A stretch of DNA of 64,000 nucleotides from Wurfbainia villosa (GCA_025175895.1 CM046003.1:44014335-44078334), one strand, 5' to 3'; shown: positions 1 through 13,062, numbered from the stretch's first letter. The notes: generated by a model not told the origin, from the sequence alone. Translations and numbers: made by a program.

Positions 1-2829
1 AGAAAGAACTTAGTTTCAGTTTCTAAATTATTTATGGATGGATATTCTATTTCTTTTAATGACAGAGATGTTATAAAAAGGAATAGGAAGAATATCTATT
101 CAGGTACATTTATAGGAAATTTGTACACACCTGAACCAAAACCTCCCACGATGCAAATTAAAGTTAATAACTCATCTTCTAATTCCAATAAGAGAAAAGA
201 ACCTTCGAAGATGAACCAAACATATCTTTGGCATCTTAGACTTGGTCACATTAACCTATGCAGAATTCAAAGGTTGATAGCTGATGGACCTTTGGGTTCA
301 TTAGTGGTGGAGGATCTCCCAACCTGTGAATCTTGCTTGGAGGGTAAGATGACCAAGAGGTCTTTTAAGGCCAAGGGGTATAAAGCCAAAGATGTGTTAG
401 AATTGGTTCATTCTGATTTGTGTGGTCCTATGTCTATCTAGGCTAGAGGTGGTTTTGAGTATTTCGTCTCTTTTATAGACGATTCTCAAGATATGGATAC
501 ATTTACCTGATGCGCCGCAAGTCTGAATGCTTTGACAAGTTCAAAGAATTCAAGGCTGATGTGGAGAAACGTCAAGGTAAAAGTATCAAGACACTACGAT
601 CTGATCGTGGTGGCGAGTACCTCTTGAGAGAGTTTAGGGATTACCTATCAGAGGTTGGGATTCAATCCCAATTGTCTGCACCTGGCACCCCCCAACAGAA
701 TGGTGTAGCAGAGCGAAGGAATATGACTCTTATGGAGATGGTTAGATCGATGATGAATTATTCTGAGTTGCAAGATTCGTTCTAGGGATATGCTCTAGAT
801 ACGGCGGTGTACATTCTGAACTCGGTTCCATCTAAATCAGTGCCTTCTACTCCCATAGAATTGTGGACTGGACGAAAGCCTAGTCTAAGACATATTCGGA
901 TATGGGGGAGTCCAGCACATGTGTTGAAGGCAGATGCTGATAAGTTGGAACCTCGTACAGAAGTACGCATGTTCGTTGGCTATCCCAGGGGAGCGAAGGG
1001 TGGATTGTTTTATAGTCCTAGAGATCAGAGGGTGATCGTTAGCACGAATGCCAGATTTCTAGAGGAAGACTATGTGATGAGCCACAAGCCCAAGAGTAAA
1101 ATTGTTCTGGAGGAGTTAAAAGGGGAAGTCACTTCTTTAGTACCACCGGTACAAGAGGATATACAGGTGATACCTCATCGTAGTGGGAGAGTTGTGAGAC
1201 AGCCTGATAGATTCATGTTCTTGGGAGAATCTTCTGATTTGGTCCCTAGCGAACATGAACCTAATCCCTGGACATATGACGAGGCAATCCAAGATAAAGA
1301 TGCAGTATCTTGGCAAAGTACAATGAATGCTGAGATTGAATCTATGGATTCAAATCAGGTCTGGGAGCTAGTAGAACCACCCGATGGTGTAAAAACCATT
1401 GGATGCAAGTGGATCTACAAAAGAAAGAGAGGAATAGATGGGAAGGTTGAGTCCTTCAAAGCAAGGCTTGTTGCGAAGGGATATACTCAGAAAGAGGGTA
1501 TCGATTATGAGGAGACTTTTTCGCCGGTAGCCATGCTTAAGTCTATCTGGATTCTCTTATGAATAGCAGCTCATATGGATTATGAGGTGTGGCAGATGGA
1601 TGTCAAGACAGCTTTCCTTAATGGAAGTCTTAAGGAAAACATCTATATGAAGCAACCAAAGGGATTCATTGCTAAGGGCAAAGATCATCTTGTATGTAAG
1701 CTTAATCGGTCCATTTATGGATTGAAGCAAGCTTCGAGGTCTTGGAACATCCGCTTTGATGAGGTAATCCAATCTTATGGATTTATTCAAAGTCCGGATG
1801 AGTCTTGTGTATACAAGAGATGTGACGAAAACGTAGTGGTATTTCTTGTACTTTACGTAGATGACATTTTGTTGATTTGCAACAATATTAAGGTGTTATC
1901 GGACGTAAGGGTATGGTTGTCCAAACAGTTTGATATGAAGGACTAGGGACAAGTGGGATACATCCTTGGGATCAAGGTTATTGTGCTTATCCCAAGCTTC
2001 ATACATAGACACGATAATGGATGGTTTTAGCATGCAAAACTCCAAGAAGGGTTTTCTACCTTTCAGGCATGGAGTTCTTTTATCTAAGGAGATGTGTCCT
2101 AGATCATCTGAGGAGATAGAGAAAATGATGGCGGTTTCTTATGCTTCGGCAGTAGGAAGCCTCATGTATGCGATGTTATGTACGAGACCCGATATCTACT
2201 TTGTTGTGGGCATGATCAGCAGATATTAGAGTAATCCAGGACAGGGACATTGTACTGCGGTAAATCATATATAGAAGTGCCTGAGAAGGACTAGGGAATA
2301 TATGTTAGTTTATCGGGCAGACCAATTACTCCCTGTGGGTTACATGGATTGCGACTTCCAATCAGACAAGGATAACAGTAAGTCTACCTCAGGTTTTGTA
2401 TTTACTTTGGGAGGTGGAGCCATTGTATGGAGGAGTGTCCAGCAGAAATGCGTGGTGGACTCCACCATGGAAGCTGAGTATATGGCAGCCTCTGAGGTGG
2501 CCAAGGAAGCTGTGTGGCTCAGGAACTTCCTGATGGACTTTGATGTGATTCCTGGTTTGCCCAGAACTATCACAATTTATTGTGATAATAGTGGTGCAGT
2601 TGCAAACTCGAAGGAACCACGAGCCCATAAGGCTAGTAAACACATAGAGCGTAAGTACCACCTGATACGAGAGATCGTAAAGGAGGTAGAAGTTGCTGTC
2701 GCCCAGATTGCATCAGAAGATGACCTGGTACACCCTTTCACTAAGGCCCTTCTAGCGAGAGCTTTGATAGGCATGTGGAGGGAAGGGGAATCAGATGTAT
2801 GGCAGTATGAGGACAACATAGTCTTTTAG
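1..2829 (+). pseudogene. copia pol remnant (GAG-pre-integrase, integrase, RT, RNase H)
   Basis: Domains follow copia order. The GAG-pre-integrase zinc-binding region (HLRLGH, then CESC) lies at about 211-360. Integrase shows HSDLCG near 409, SDRGGEY near 601 and NGVAERRN near 699, supplying the DDE residues. Reverse transcriptase has the YVDD catalytic box at 1854-1865. RNase H spans about 2302-2790 with the conserved DSTMEAEY stretch. The frame is broken by in-frame stops at 439-441, 783-785, 1560-1562, 1944-1946 and 2227-2229, a 1-bp deletion near 484 and a small deletion near 1980. Several stops look like CAG or TGG changed to TAG, consistent with transition decay. It cannot encode a working polyprotein. 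Confidence 0.93.
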
Positions 2830-3743
2830 TATAAGTGGGAGATTGTAGGGATGTATACAGAAAAGTCTATCTTTTGTATGAACATCTTTATTTTGAAATA
2901 AGAACCACATGATCATTGTTTGCATATTTTTATGCATATTGTCTAATACATTACATTGTAGATAACATAGTGTGTGGTGTCACACGGGAGATCATGTTAT
3001 CGGCTCCTTGTAAAGTATAAGTAAAGGCTCACAACTGAGATGACTTTGGACAAACCATCAGAATGGTTGTAGAGTGATTTGGTATTGGTTTGTCTTGACC
3101 ATAGAATCACACTAGTGCACTTTGTGTGTATTGAGCAGGACCGACTTAGAGGTGATTCGATTTATTGCTGACTACATAATCGAATCGGACCTCGGATATT
3201 ATTTTATACATGCTCTAATCCCGATATAATAAACGAGCACATATACTTAGTAATCATCTCTTTGATTTACCAATGAGCGAGATTTATAGATTAAATTGAT
3301 AGGCTCGGTAAGTTGGGAGATGATATTATTTATATGGTGTGCCGTTGATTATAGGAGGAAATTGTGTCCTATATATTAGGATAATGATGTCCCCTTGAGG
3401 AGCTCATAAGATTCATCATGTAAACCCTGCAGGTGGACTTGGTCCGACATGATGAAAAGGTTGAGTGGTACTACTCAAGGAGTTAGATGTTGATTAATTA
3501 ATCGTCAGTAAATTAATTAATCGACGGATATTCGAGATCTTAAACACGGGGATAAAATGTACAAATAATATATGGAGCCCATATTATCATATGGGGGTTG
3601 GTGAGGTAGATCAATGATGATCCTTTAGTGGATTGGATCATCATTAGTGGATCGGACTTTATGTGGGCTTGATCCATGGGTGGCCAAGATCCAACTCCTC
3701 CTCATGGTCCCTAATGTAGCCTATTAACACCTCATGAAGCTTA

Positions 3744-3875
3744 GATCCAATGGATAGAAACAAAACTCTAGATCCAAAGGTAGAGATTAAATCTCTAGAT
3801 CCGACGGTTGAGATTAAATCTCTAGATCCGATGGTTGAGATTAAATCCCTAAAACCAATGGTAGAGATTAATCCA
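3744..3875 (+). repeat. 27-bp tandem array in LTR U3
   Basis: Five units start at 3744, 3771, 3798, 3825 and 3852 with a consensus close to GATCCGATGGTTGAGATTAA plus seven more bases. The array ends just upstream of the TATA box, where LTR enhancers usually lie. The related LTRs at 11814-12125 and 18942-19304 carry a similar array in the same relative position. Confidence 0.85.
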
Positions 3876-3892
3876 AGGCATAAAACCAACTC

Positions 3893-3900
3893 TATAAATA
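3893..3900 (+). promoter_or_regulatory. LTR TATA box (C1)
   Basis: TATAAATA lies directly downstream of the U3 tandem array. The equivalent motif occurs on the minus strand of the two related LTRs. No transcript evidence is available. Confidence 0.6.
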
Positions 3901-4922
3901 AGGCTTATTGGCTTGGGTGGTAAGATAATGATGAGGGGATTAGGGTTTGTCCCTTGGGCGGCAACCAATCCTAATTAGATTAGGATTGGGAGTGGGGGCT
4001 AGGGTTAGGGTTTTGGGATTAGAGTGGGCGGCAACAAGGAGATGAAGTTTTTCCTTCTTCTTCCTAAGGTTGGTCGGCCCCTATTCTTCTTCCCTCTACC
4101 TTGGCTTGTTCTCATCCTAATCTTCTTCCCCACATCCATGGTCGGCCATAAGGAGAGCTAGGATTAGGGTTTGGAGGCTTAGGGTTTAGGAGGCTTGGGT
4201 GGCACCAAATAAGGAAGTAGTTTGGTTTCTTCTTCCTCTCCTTTGGTGGCCGGCGCCCACAGCCCTTTCCCATCCCTTGGCCGGCATCCAAATACCCCTT
4301 CTCCTTCTCCTTAGGTGGTGGAAACAAGATATAGGGCTTTCCCTTGGTGTCTTGGCCGGTTTCCACCATTATCTCCTTCTCCTTGTTGGCCGGCGGCAAG
4401 CATTCTCCTTGTTGCTTGTTGGTTGGCTATAGAAAGGAGAAGAGCTTTGTTTCTATTCTTCCTCTTGATTTGGAAGAGCAAGGAAGGAAGATTTGTGATC
4501 TAGGAGCTTCGACTTTTGGTAGAGCATTGCCCACACGATGTCCGAAAGGAGGAAGGACATACATTAGAAGATCGAGAGGTATATCGATTCTCTAATTTTT
4601 ATATGTTACATGTTTGTATTTGTTTTTCAATTATGAGAATGATATAAATCTGTATATGGCTAAATAATACTTGGATCCCAAGCATAAACACAAAAACCGG
4701 CGATCCGGACATCGTCTATTCCACGGCTACTCGTAGAGTAGAGGATGGTCGCTTGAACAACGAGTTTGTTCAAGTGACCTCTCTAAACGAATAGCACGAC
4801 GATGACTTGGTTGTTTGGGCAATCCATTTTGTCTAGGATTAAATTTTTTTTAATCCGGGGACATTGAGGGGATCGCCATGAACAAACGACCAAGGTGAAG
4901 TGGGAAGCGAAGTTTCCCCTCA

Positions 4923-5503
4923 CGGACTCGATAAGCTAAAACCATTAAATTAGTGGGAGAGCTTCCAAGAAAAAACCTTCAGCACACGACCAGGCCTTGT
5001 GAAATTCACACGGTCATGTGGCGGCACCGTGAATTCAAAGAAATAGGGTTTTTCAAGCATTTATGGAATGCCGGAGCCGTCTCTATATATAGGAAACTCA
5101 TCCAAGAGGCGAGGAATGACGAGGGAGCCGCCCTAGGGCTCCCAAACCCTTGGGAGGCACGACGGCTAGGATAGCACGCCGAAGCCCTAAAAAGCTTCGG
5201 TAACTCACAGCGGGGAGGAGGAACGCCGCCAGAGGTCCACAACTTGCAATATAACGTCGGAGAGAAGATCACAAAGCATCGTATATCTCTATTTATGCGC
5301 TTTACTTCTATTGTATTCAAACTTAAACATGTTTTGTGATTCTTCCTTCATATTTATGGAGTAGTACTTTCGATTATAGGATTAGGGAGTAGCTTGTATA
5401 TATAAACAATGTTGGTTCATATTAAATTCTGGCCAAAAGTTTGATTTGACAATTGGTAGTTGCTCTCTATTATATTTACGTGTGTTTGGCTTTCTTTCTG
5501 CTA
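4923..5503 (+). repeat. 5' LTR of B, left fragment
   Basis: From about 4953 the sequence aligns with 46549-47129 of B's 3' LTR, including the stretch around 5036-5110 with the motif TCTCTATATATAGG. It ends at TGCTA (5499-5503), where C2 starts with TGTAAAATAC. The remainder of the LTR continues at 42586. Confidence 0.85.
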
Positions 5504-7139
5504 TGTAAAATACATAAAAAAAATTCTCTATGGAATTTTACAAATATTTAGGGAGTTATTTGGATTGGTTTTGATTAAAGGGTTAATTGAAGAAATTAAC
5601 TTAGTATCAAAACTTAGGTGATGGCTTAAATAAAAGGATCCGAACCCGATTTCCTTCTCCTTAAGCCCGACCCCCATCCGCCCAACCCATTTCTATTCCT
5701 TCCGCGATTTCTTCTTCTCCACCATTTCTCTCGATTCGAGCAGTTCCCCATCATGGCCTTACTTTACCACGCTCGATCGCAGCCCTCCGTCGCCAGCTGA
5801 GCTCGACTCGTTGGTCACCATCCCCGCCGAAGCTCTCCGTTGTCGCCCTCCAGTCGACGTGCAACCCTGTCTTCCCGCTCATCGATCGCCGCGAGCCCTC
5901 TAGCCAATGCACAGCCACCTTTTGATCGCCGAAGCCTAGCTTGCTGTCGCCGTCGGCCCTGCTCACCGCGATGACGATCTGCCATCGCCGACGCTCGAGA
6001 TCATCTCATCGTCGCCTCTCCTCTTCCGTCATTTCATCATCGACACAGGTGCTGTGATCTATTTTGTTTGGGTTAAATTGTTGATTTCCCTTAGAGCTAG
6101 CTGTGGATTCTTTTTTTTAGCTCGGATCGATGGTTTGAGTAGTGGTTGGGAGCTTGGATTTCTCCGATGAACAGAGGACGAGGGAAGGTGCTGCTGGTGA
6201 AGATTTAGTCGGTAAGTGTTGTTTATCCCTTTTGTTTCATCTGTAAATTGATGTGTGATTTGTGGTATGAGATGATCTTGTCCAATGAGTTTGATATAGG
6301 GTGTGAATGTTGATTTATGTGTTGGTTGTGGGTGGAAGAAGGAGGCAGACCGGATTCGTTTGATGTTTGTTCTTAGAGTGATTGTCTTCGGCCGATGGTC
6401 TTCAAGGGGTAGCGGATCGTTGTAGGAAGAAAGGGCAAAAATAGATCCGGTGAACTGAACTTTATAGGTGATAGGATTGGCTGGAGAAATTAAATTCGAG
6501 TATAACTCTATTTTACTCTTTATCTTATTCTGTTTGTGGCGCTCCAGAGCTGTGTTGTGGAGTGAAGAGTAGAGGAGATGGTATGAGATGTATCCTGCTC
6601 GATGGGTTTGAATTGGGTTATGATGGATTGGATTGGGATAATCGAGTTTTAACTCGTAGATGAGAGAAGGATACAAATATTGAACGAATTAGTGTTTAGT
6701 TCATATAATTATCGGAGACTTGTACTTAACCATAATTTGTTATTATTGTGCAGGTTTGGGATACGAAGTAGGTCCACGACCGTGAGGATTATTCAAGCTT
6801 CGTATCAGGTGGGTAATATCTACCCTGGTCAGGTAGTTTGATCTGAATCTGGTGCATGAATTTGGACTTATGATATTACTTTGATCTTAGATCCACTCTT
6901 ATTTAATCATATGCTTGTACTGCCTTCACCTTTGAGATATATTGTTGTTACTTCATTGATTATCTAGCACGGATATGAACTATAAACCCTATTATGTGTT
7001 AGCTGATGGATGTTCAGTATGTACATATGGTTAGGGTTATCTTGTGACCTCAGATTTGGTTACTGTGTTACATCACTAGGATTAGGTGATGGATCAGATT
7101 ATGGAGTCGATTGTTGTATCGTATACATATTAGTTGTGC

Positions 7140-7720
7140 ATCTATAGTGGATCTAGTCGTCTGTGCATAGATAAGTGTGTGGTTGTCAGTATGTGGCTAT
7201 GGACTGGAGGTCCTAGCATGATTGTATATTCATTATGGATCGTGTATCTGTGTATGGTTATATGGATTGTCGATAGTATATCGCTATGGACTGGAGGTCT
7301 TAGCGTGGTTGACTATCAGTTGTGTAAGACTCTTTGTTTGATAGAGAGAGTGTCTTGTGGATTAATAGTCCTTGCATAGTTGACTTTTGATTGACCAGGT
7401 CTCCCCGTGGGATAGGCAGTGTTACGAGGATATGTATGTGGAGCTATGCATCATTACATTGCATGCATGCTGTCGACTGAGGTCTCCCTTGTGGTTGAGA
7501 TGGGTCGTCAGTCATCTTGTCTCCCCGACCACTCGGGGTAGTGGTAGTAGGGTTAAGGGCAGAGCATTGGATGTGCCACGCTCGACCACTATAGACGATG
7601 GTAGCTGGAGATGAGCACTTGGCCACTGTGCAGAGTGGTAGTTAGCACACTCGCCCACTATAGACGGTGGTTGCGTGATGTGCAGTTGTCCTGTGTGCGG
7701 CACTTGTCTACTCATGGGTA
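7140..7720 (+). repeat. degenerate internal repeats in C2 LTR
   Basis: Two imperfect direct-repeat groups are visible. In one, GCTATGGACTGGAGGTC appears near 7195 and 7284. In the other, CCACTATAGACGRTGGT units appear near 7586 and 7657, with a related GCCACTGTGCAGAGTGGT between them. The same pattern recurs in the 3' LTR around 40850-41330. Function unknown. Confidence 0.6.
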
Positions 7721-8033
7721 GGGACGGCGTGGCTAGCAGTAGGGACCCCTAGGAGTAGTTAGCTCTTTACGCTTATATGCCACTCAATCATACTACCCAA
7801 CTCAGCCACTCGAGAGTAGTGGTAGTTAGAGTCGGGATAGTTGTCATGTCGTGCCACCCTGGCAACTCTGGGTTCATGGTTGGATGGCTCTGCAGATAGT
7901 GACCATGCATATGCATTGCTGATATATATGTATGCATGTATTTGATATATGTTTTACATATGCCTGTGAGATGATGCATTTGATTGAGCTATGATTGTTG
8001 CATATGCTTGTACATCATGATACATGTCATTTG

Positions 8034-9448
8034 TGTAGGGTCGATGTTGGCCGGCTAAAGGGGGTGAATAGTCCTCTTTCGTAGACGATGGAATTCGTTC
8101 GTTCTTCTTGCGTCGCTTTTCTACAATTGTCATTAGCGTAGCGGAATAACAATAATAATGAAACTAACAACAATACACAATCACACAACACAAGATATAC
8201 GTGGTTCGGAACCGAATGGTTCCTACTCCACGGGCGAGCTCATTGAGCTCTAGTTATGCGCACGACACTAACTAAACTCCTTCTCGACTACACGTCGGAG
8301 GTGGAGAAAACTCGTACAAGCTATTACAACAAGTAATATGAAATACAAGAAGAAATACAAAGACAATACAAAAGATAACTTTTATACAATTGCTTTGATC
8401 GCTTTCTTGTTGCTTGCTTTTGCTTACTCTTGAAGGTCTAGAATGCAACAGCAATTCCCCTCCAAAGTCACCTCAAAAGCCTTGGCGAAATCCCCCATCT
8501 TGAGCTCCATTTATAACCTGCATCAAGTTGATTTCGCGCATCGATCATTGATCGTGACAATCGATCGGCCCAGTCTGTCGTTGTCTCACAACGACCAGAT
8601 CCACGTTGGTCAAGTTCCAACAGATCACACATCAGTCGACTGATGGCACCCATCAGTCGATTGGTACCCATCAGTCGAGTGTTGGCGAGCTCGACTAGCT
8701 TTTGTGGCCGTGCATAGTGCTATCAGTTGGTTGCTTCCTTTAGCGATCGATGTTATCAAAGTCATTGCCCTCCCATGGCGGCAATGCGATCGAACCAGAC
8801 TGCTCATCGAACACTGGTCGAACCCATACAACCTAGAGCAGTCGACTGGCACCTATGCCAGTCGACTGACGTCGGGTAAAACCTCAAACATCAAGTTGTT
8901 TGAGCATCTAACAACCAGTCTTAGCCACTTGGCCAAGTCCACCTCATCCCTCATGGAGTTCCCCACCGAAGCTCTCTTCCCTCGGCCTACGTCCCTCGGA
9001 TGCGCCAAGCACACGGTTTTGCAATGTCATCCTTCGCATCTCATGCCCTCGAAGTATGCTTCCCTTGGGCCTCACTCCATTCACTCCCCGTCCGGCGGTC
9101 CCTCAGATGCACCAAGCGCACGATTTCGCAATGTCATCCTTCACCGACTCAAGGACCTTTAGCCTAGTGAACTTGCCAAGTTCTCAAGACTTTCCAAATG
9201 CACCAAGCGCATAGCTTTGCAATGCTTTGGATTTCCCATTCTAAGCACCAAGCGCACGACTTCGCAATGCTTTGGACTTCCCATGCCAAGGCTTCCCCCT
9301 TGGACTTCCACACCAAGCCCCATGCTTGGATTTTCCATGCCAACCAAATGTTGGACTTTCCTATGACAATCCCATGTCATAAATTTTGTCTATCATCAAA
9401 ATACTACTCAAGTCAAACTCGAGTCAACCTGGGCCGATTGCACCAACA
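8034..9448 (-). mobile_element. solo LTR of a SIRE-type copia element
   Basis: A 1,415-bp LTR with no internal region, flanked by perfect TSDs ATTTG (8029-8033 and 9449-9453). The uninterrupted target exists in the 3' LTR of C2 near 41690. On the plus strand it starts TGTAGGGTCG and ends GATTGCACCAACA; by comparison with full elements it points to the minus strand. Reading that strand, a repeat-rich U3 (about 9440-9180) is followed by CAGTCGACTG palindromes (8859-8868, 8839-8848, 8633-8642) and a TATA motif (8510-8515). A solo LTR normally arises by recombination between the two LTRs of a full element. Confidence 0.92.
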
Positions 9449-10354
9449 ATTTGCATATTATATACTACTGTATGTTGAGCATGATATATGTGTTGGTCCA
9501 GACAGTTGTATGCATTTGATTAGCGTCATGTCATAGTGTGGTATGGACCGGGATGTTATTACATGTGATTATATATTGTTCATATGTCTGAGTGTTGGTC
9601 AGGTACGAGATTGACTGTGTACGTTATATGGGTTATGTTATTGTATATCTATTCAGGATGATATAGCTTATGGTGTTGCAGATCGTCAGGTACATTGGTA
9701 CATTACTTCATATTCAGTTGATCAGTTTAGTATATACATTGAGTATGACTATACTGTAGTTACTTGTTATTAGATTTGGATAGAACTGTATGTCTATTGG
9801 ACTCATGTTGTATACCTATAGATCTTCACATGTATACTTGTAGATCTCTATATCCCTATATGTTGTTCATGCACTTTCTATATATTACCCGTGAATTTAT
9901 ACTCACCACCACGGACCCTAGGTTTCCTATCGCCCAGGTAACAGGTAGAAGATTCCTTGGACGTTCGGAGCTCCGCCAGCTGATCCTATCTCACATCGGA
10001 CAGATGGATATTTATTCTGTATTGTTGTATTCTTGTGGATTGTCATTTTGGGATTTTACCCTATATTGTTTCCATATTTACGATATACGGATGTGTTGTA
10101 TGTATTTGGTCTTTAATGTGATTTCTGTTATGATTCTTGTTGTGTCAAAGTCACTCTGGAGTGCACAGTTGGGTCTTTGTATTTTGTTTATCTGTCAGTA
10201 TGTTTCCGCTGTGTTTAGTATATTCATGTTTGCTTATTATATTGTTGTTGTGGGCCTACGGGCCTTGTATTAACCAGATATGTTGCCACATACAGGGGAG
10301 ATGTCATCCGTTTACTTTTCGACACGACATACTCTCAGGGCATGACAATTTTAT

Positions 10355-10372
10355 TGGTATCAAAGCCCTAGG
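10355..10372 (+). other. PBS of C2, initiator tRNA-Met type
   Basis: TGGTATCAAAGCCCTAGG lies seven bases after the LTR end. It closely matches the complement of the plant initiator tRNA-Met 3' end used by many chromoviruses, with one apparent G-to-A change (CAAAG for CAGAG). Confidence 0.85.
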
Positions 10373-10943
10373 TTGATAATTCCACTTTCGGATTTTATTT
10401 CGTTCGAACATTGAGTTTTTCTTTACTCGATTTTGGTTTTGTGAGTTCTGGGATCTGGCTGTTGTGGACATCTCCGAGCTGCAAGGTTTTAGGTATGCTA
10501 GTTATTATCATATATCCTTCTGTTGGCTATGCATTTAGTTGCTTATAACAGGGATGCCTTGTAGTGTGTTAGTCACTATTCGTAATCATGGTTTGAGTTG
10601 ACCAGGGAAACGACTGGATGAGTCTTGTACCTGCTTTCAAAAAGGTAAATTACCTTTGAGAGCCGACTGATACCGAGTCGGAAAGTAGGGGTTAGGTAGT
10701 CACATCTCTTGTGGAGATCAAAGATTACATTCCTAAGAATTTTTACTAATTATGCTTGTCAGATTATTACCTGAGGGGTAATGGACTAAGCGAGTATACT
10801 ATTGCTGATGTCGATAGTAGAGAACTAGTTTATAGTGTATCATAGGGGAATTTTGATCCCAGAGTTGTTCGTTCTAGGTTGTATAACTTTGAGAGTACTT
10901 TTGAGTACTTAACTCATGTTGTACGAAGATAGTGGAGTTGGTT
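10373..10943 (+). other. C2 leader and decayed gag region, first piece
   Basis: Noncoding as it stands. By position it should hold the leader and start of gag. No frame longer than about 60 codons is seen and no domain is recognisable. It ends at the TSD GCATA (10944-10948) where the copia element inserted. Confidence 0.5.
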
Positions 10944-10948
10944 GCATA

Positions 10949-13062
10949 TGAAGGGAGTCGCTTCGGAGGCTTATTGGCTCCCATGTCCCCGGATTAAAAT
11001 TTTCACTAATGAAAGAATTAATCCGGATGGGATGAGCTTCCTTAGCACAACCATTTCGTCGTCGTGCTAACAACTTGAGTTGTCGCTTGAACAAACTAGT
11101 TGTTCAAGCAACACAACTCTTCTAGTTGGTTAGCCGCGGAAGAGACGACGAACGGATCACCGGTTTTTGTGTTTGTCTTCGGGGTCCATGATTATACAAT
11201 ATATTTACTAATTTACACATGCATAATCAAAACATAAAAGAACAAGCTCATATCTGTAAATAAAGTTAAAATAACTTTATACCTCACGATCTTCTACCGT
11301 ATGTCCTATCCTTCTCGTGGACGACGTGTGGACGAAGATCCTCCACGAGTAGAAGCCTTCTAGATCGCTTTCTTCTCTACCTTGTCCGCTGCGAACAAAG
11401 AGAAGAACTTACAAATACCTATCCTTTCTAGAGCCGGCCACCAAATTAGGGAATTTGGTGCAACCGCCGGCCAAGGATCAAATGGATGATGCGCCGGCCA
11501 CCAAATGAAGGAGAACCGCTGGCCACCTTGGAGAATAGGGAGGAGGATGAGAACCGGCCACCAATGGGAGGAGATCTGCCGGCCAAGGAAGAAGGGAGAG
11601 GCCTCTAGGATGGGTGCCGACCAAGGAATGATGAAAGGAGATGGGCGCCGGTAATCAACAAGAAGGAAGAAGGTTGCCGCCCACTTTGCTCCAAACCCTA
11701 GCCGCCCAAAAACCCTAGCCGCCCAAAACCCTAACTCCAATTCGAAAATCAATTTTTGCCGCCCAAGCCTAAGCCCCCTATTTATAGAATTGGGCTTAAG
11801 CCTCCTTTAATTTCCACCGTCGGATCTAGGGATTTAATCTCCACCGTCTGATCTAGGGTTTTATCCCAACCGTCGGATCTAGGGTTTTCATCACAACCGT
11901 CGGATCTAGGATTTCATCCCAACCGTCGAATCTAGGGTTTCATCCCAACCGTCGGATCTAGGGTTTTATCCCAACCGTCGGATCTAGGGATTTAATCCTA
12001 ACCGTCGATTCTAGGGTTTCATCCTAACCATCGGATCTTAGGGATTTAATCCCAACCGTTGGTTCTAGGGTTTCATCCTAACCATCGGATCTTAGGAATT
12101 TAATCCCAACCGTTGGTTCTAGGTTTTGTTTTACATTCTTGGATCTAGACTTCACAAGGATTATATTAGGCTATGATAGGGACCATAAGGAGGAGTTGGG
12201 TCTTGGCCACCCGATGGATCGGAACCACACAAACTTGATCCATCAATGATGTTCCATTCCACTAGAGGATCATCATTGAACTACCTCACCAACCCCCATA
12301 AATTAATATGGGCTCCATATATTATTCGTACATTAATCTCCCCGTGTTTAAGATATCAAATGTCCGTCAATTAATTGATTTACTGACCATCAATTAATTA
12401 ACATCTAATTCCTCGAGTAGTACCACTCAACCTTATCATCACGTTGACTAAGTCAACCAGCTGGGTTTACATGATGAACTTTATGAGCTCCTCAAGGGGA
12501 CATCATCAACCTAATATATAGGACACGGTTTCCTCCTATAATCAACGGCACGCCATGTAAATAATATTATTTCCCAACTTACCGGACATATTGATTTAAT
12601 CCATCTAAATCTCACCCTCTGGTAAATCAAAGAAATAAACACTAAGTACATGTGCCCGTTATTATATCGGGATTAAGAGCATGTACAACATAATATCCGA
12701 GGTCCGATTCAATTATGTAGTCTGCAACAAATTGAATCACCTCTATGTCAGTCCTGCTCAATACACCTAAGTGTACCAGTGTAACTCTATGTTCAAGAAA
12801 AAACAATACCAAGCTACACTACAACCATGCCAATGGTTTGTCCAAAACCATCTTGGTTGTGAGCCTCTACTTATATTTTACAAGGGACTGATAACATGAT
12901 CTTCTGTGCCACACCAAGCACCATGTTATCTACAATGTAAAATATTAGACAATATGCACACATATAATAAATATATAAAGTGAAAACAATGATCATGTGA
13001 TTCTTATTTCAAAATAAAATGTTCATACAAAAAGAGCTAAGCTTTCAGTATACATTCCAACA
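10949..13062 (-). repeat. 3' LTR of minus-strand copia element
   Basis: 2,114 bp. On the minus strand it starts TGTTGGAATG and ends CTCCCTTCA. It contains 12 units of a 26-28-bp tandem array (11814-12125), upstream of TATAAATA (11779-11786 on the minus strand). Plus-sense repeats of GGCCACC and CCGGCCA between 11430 and 11650 make a low-complexity open frame that I do not treat as a gene. Confidence 0.93.
11814..12125 (-). repeat. U3 tandem array, 12 units
   Basis: Units of 26-28 bp with plus-strand consensus near CAACCGTCGGATCTAGGGTT plus six to eight more bases. Variants alternate TTTCATCC and ATTTAATCC endings. The array is just upstream of the LTR TATA box in the direction of transcription. 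Confidence 0.9.

Larger units (their letters stand above)
1..4922 (+). mobile_element. Ty1/copia LTR retrotransposon C1, 3' part
   Basis: This is the 3' portion of a copia element. A decayed pol reading frame runs from the window edge to 2829 and is followed by a polypurine tract (AGTGGGAGATT, about 2833-2843) and a 3' LTR (2844-4922). The protein and LTR start closely resemble the minus-strand copia element at 10949-20243, so both belong to one family. Its gag, protease, PBS and 5' LTR lie outside the window. The right flank resumes inside the 5' LTR of Athila-like element B, so C1 probably inserted into that LTR. Its TSD cannot be checked here; the right-hand copy would be CGGAC (4923-4927). 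Confidence 0.9.
2844..4922 (+). repeat. 3' LTR of copia element C1
   Basis: The LTR begins TGTAGGGATGTATAC just after the polypurine tract. Its first ~350 bp align by eye with the reverse complement of the LTR at 10949-13062. It ends CCCCTCA near 4922, where sequence similar to the Athila-like LTR at 46269-47726 begins. It contains a 27-bp tandem array (3744-3875) followed by a TATA box (3893-3900), the same order as in the related LTR. Short open frames between 4100 and 4600 are in low-complexity LTR sequence and are not genes. The right boundary is inferred because no partner LTR is in the window. Confidence 0.82.
5504..10347 (+). repeat. 5' LTR of C2 (3,424 bp without insert)
   Basis: Starts TGTAAAATAC and ends CAGGGCATGACA, just before the PBS. 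It aligns along its length with 33672-42580. A solo LTR (8034-9448) interrupts it. A TATA-like TTAAATAAAA is at 5626-5635, only about 120 bp in, so the R-U5 part would be unusually long (over 3 kb) if that is the real promoter. A CT-rich, relatively GC-rich stretch (5640-6050) follows. Open frames such as 9764-10273 occur in both LTR copies only because the DNA is duplicated; they show no known domain. Confidence 0.9.

Noticed and set aside
4112..4595. several overlapping frames rich in Pro, Leu and Lys
   Set aside because: Low-complexity repeats (TTCTTCTCC and GGCCGGC) downstream of the LTR TATA box, open on several frames by composition.
9764..10273. 169-codon frame with hydrophobic segments, also present at 42063-42506
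   Set aside because: It lies in the C2 LTR. Its presence twice follows from LTR duplication, and T-rich DNA gives hydrophobic codons by composition. No start-site or domain evidence.
11814..12125. CRISPR-like regular repeats
   Set aside because: Units are head-to-tail with no unique spacers, in a plant LTR with TATA box; this is a U3 tandem array.
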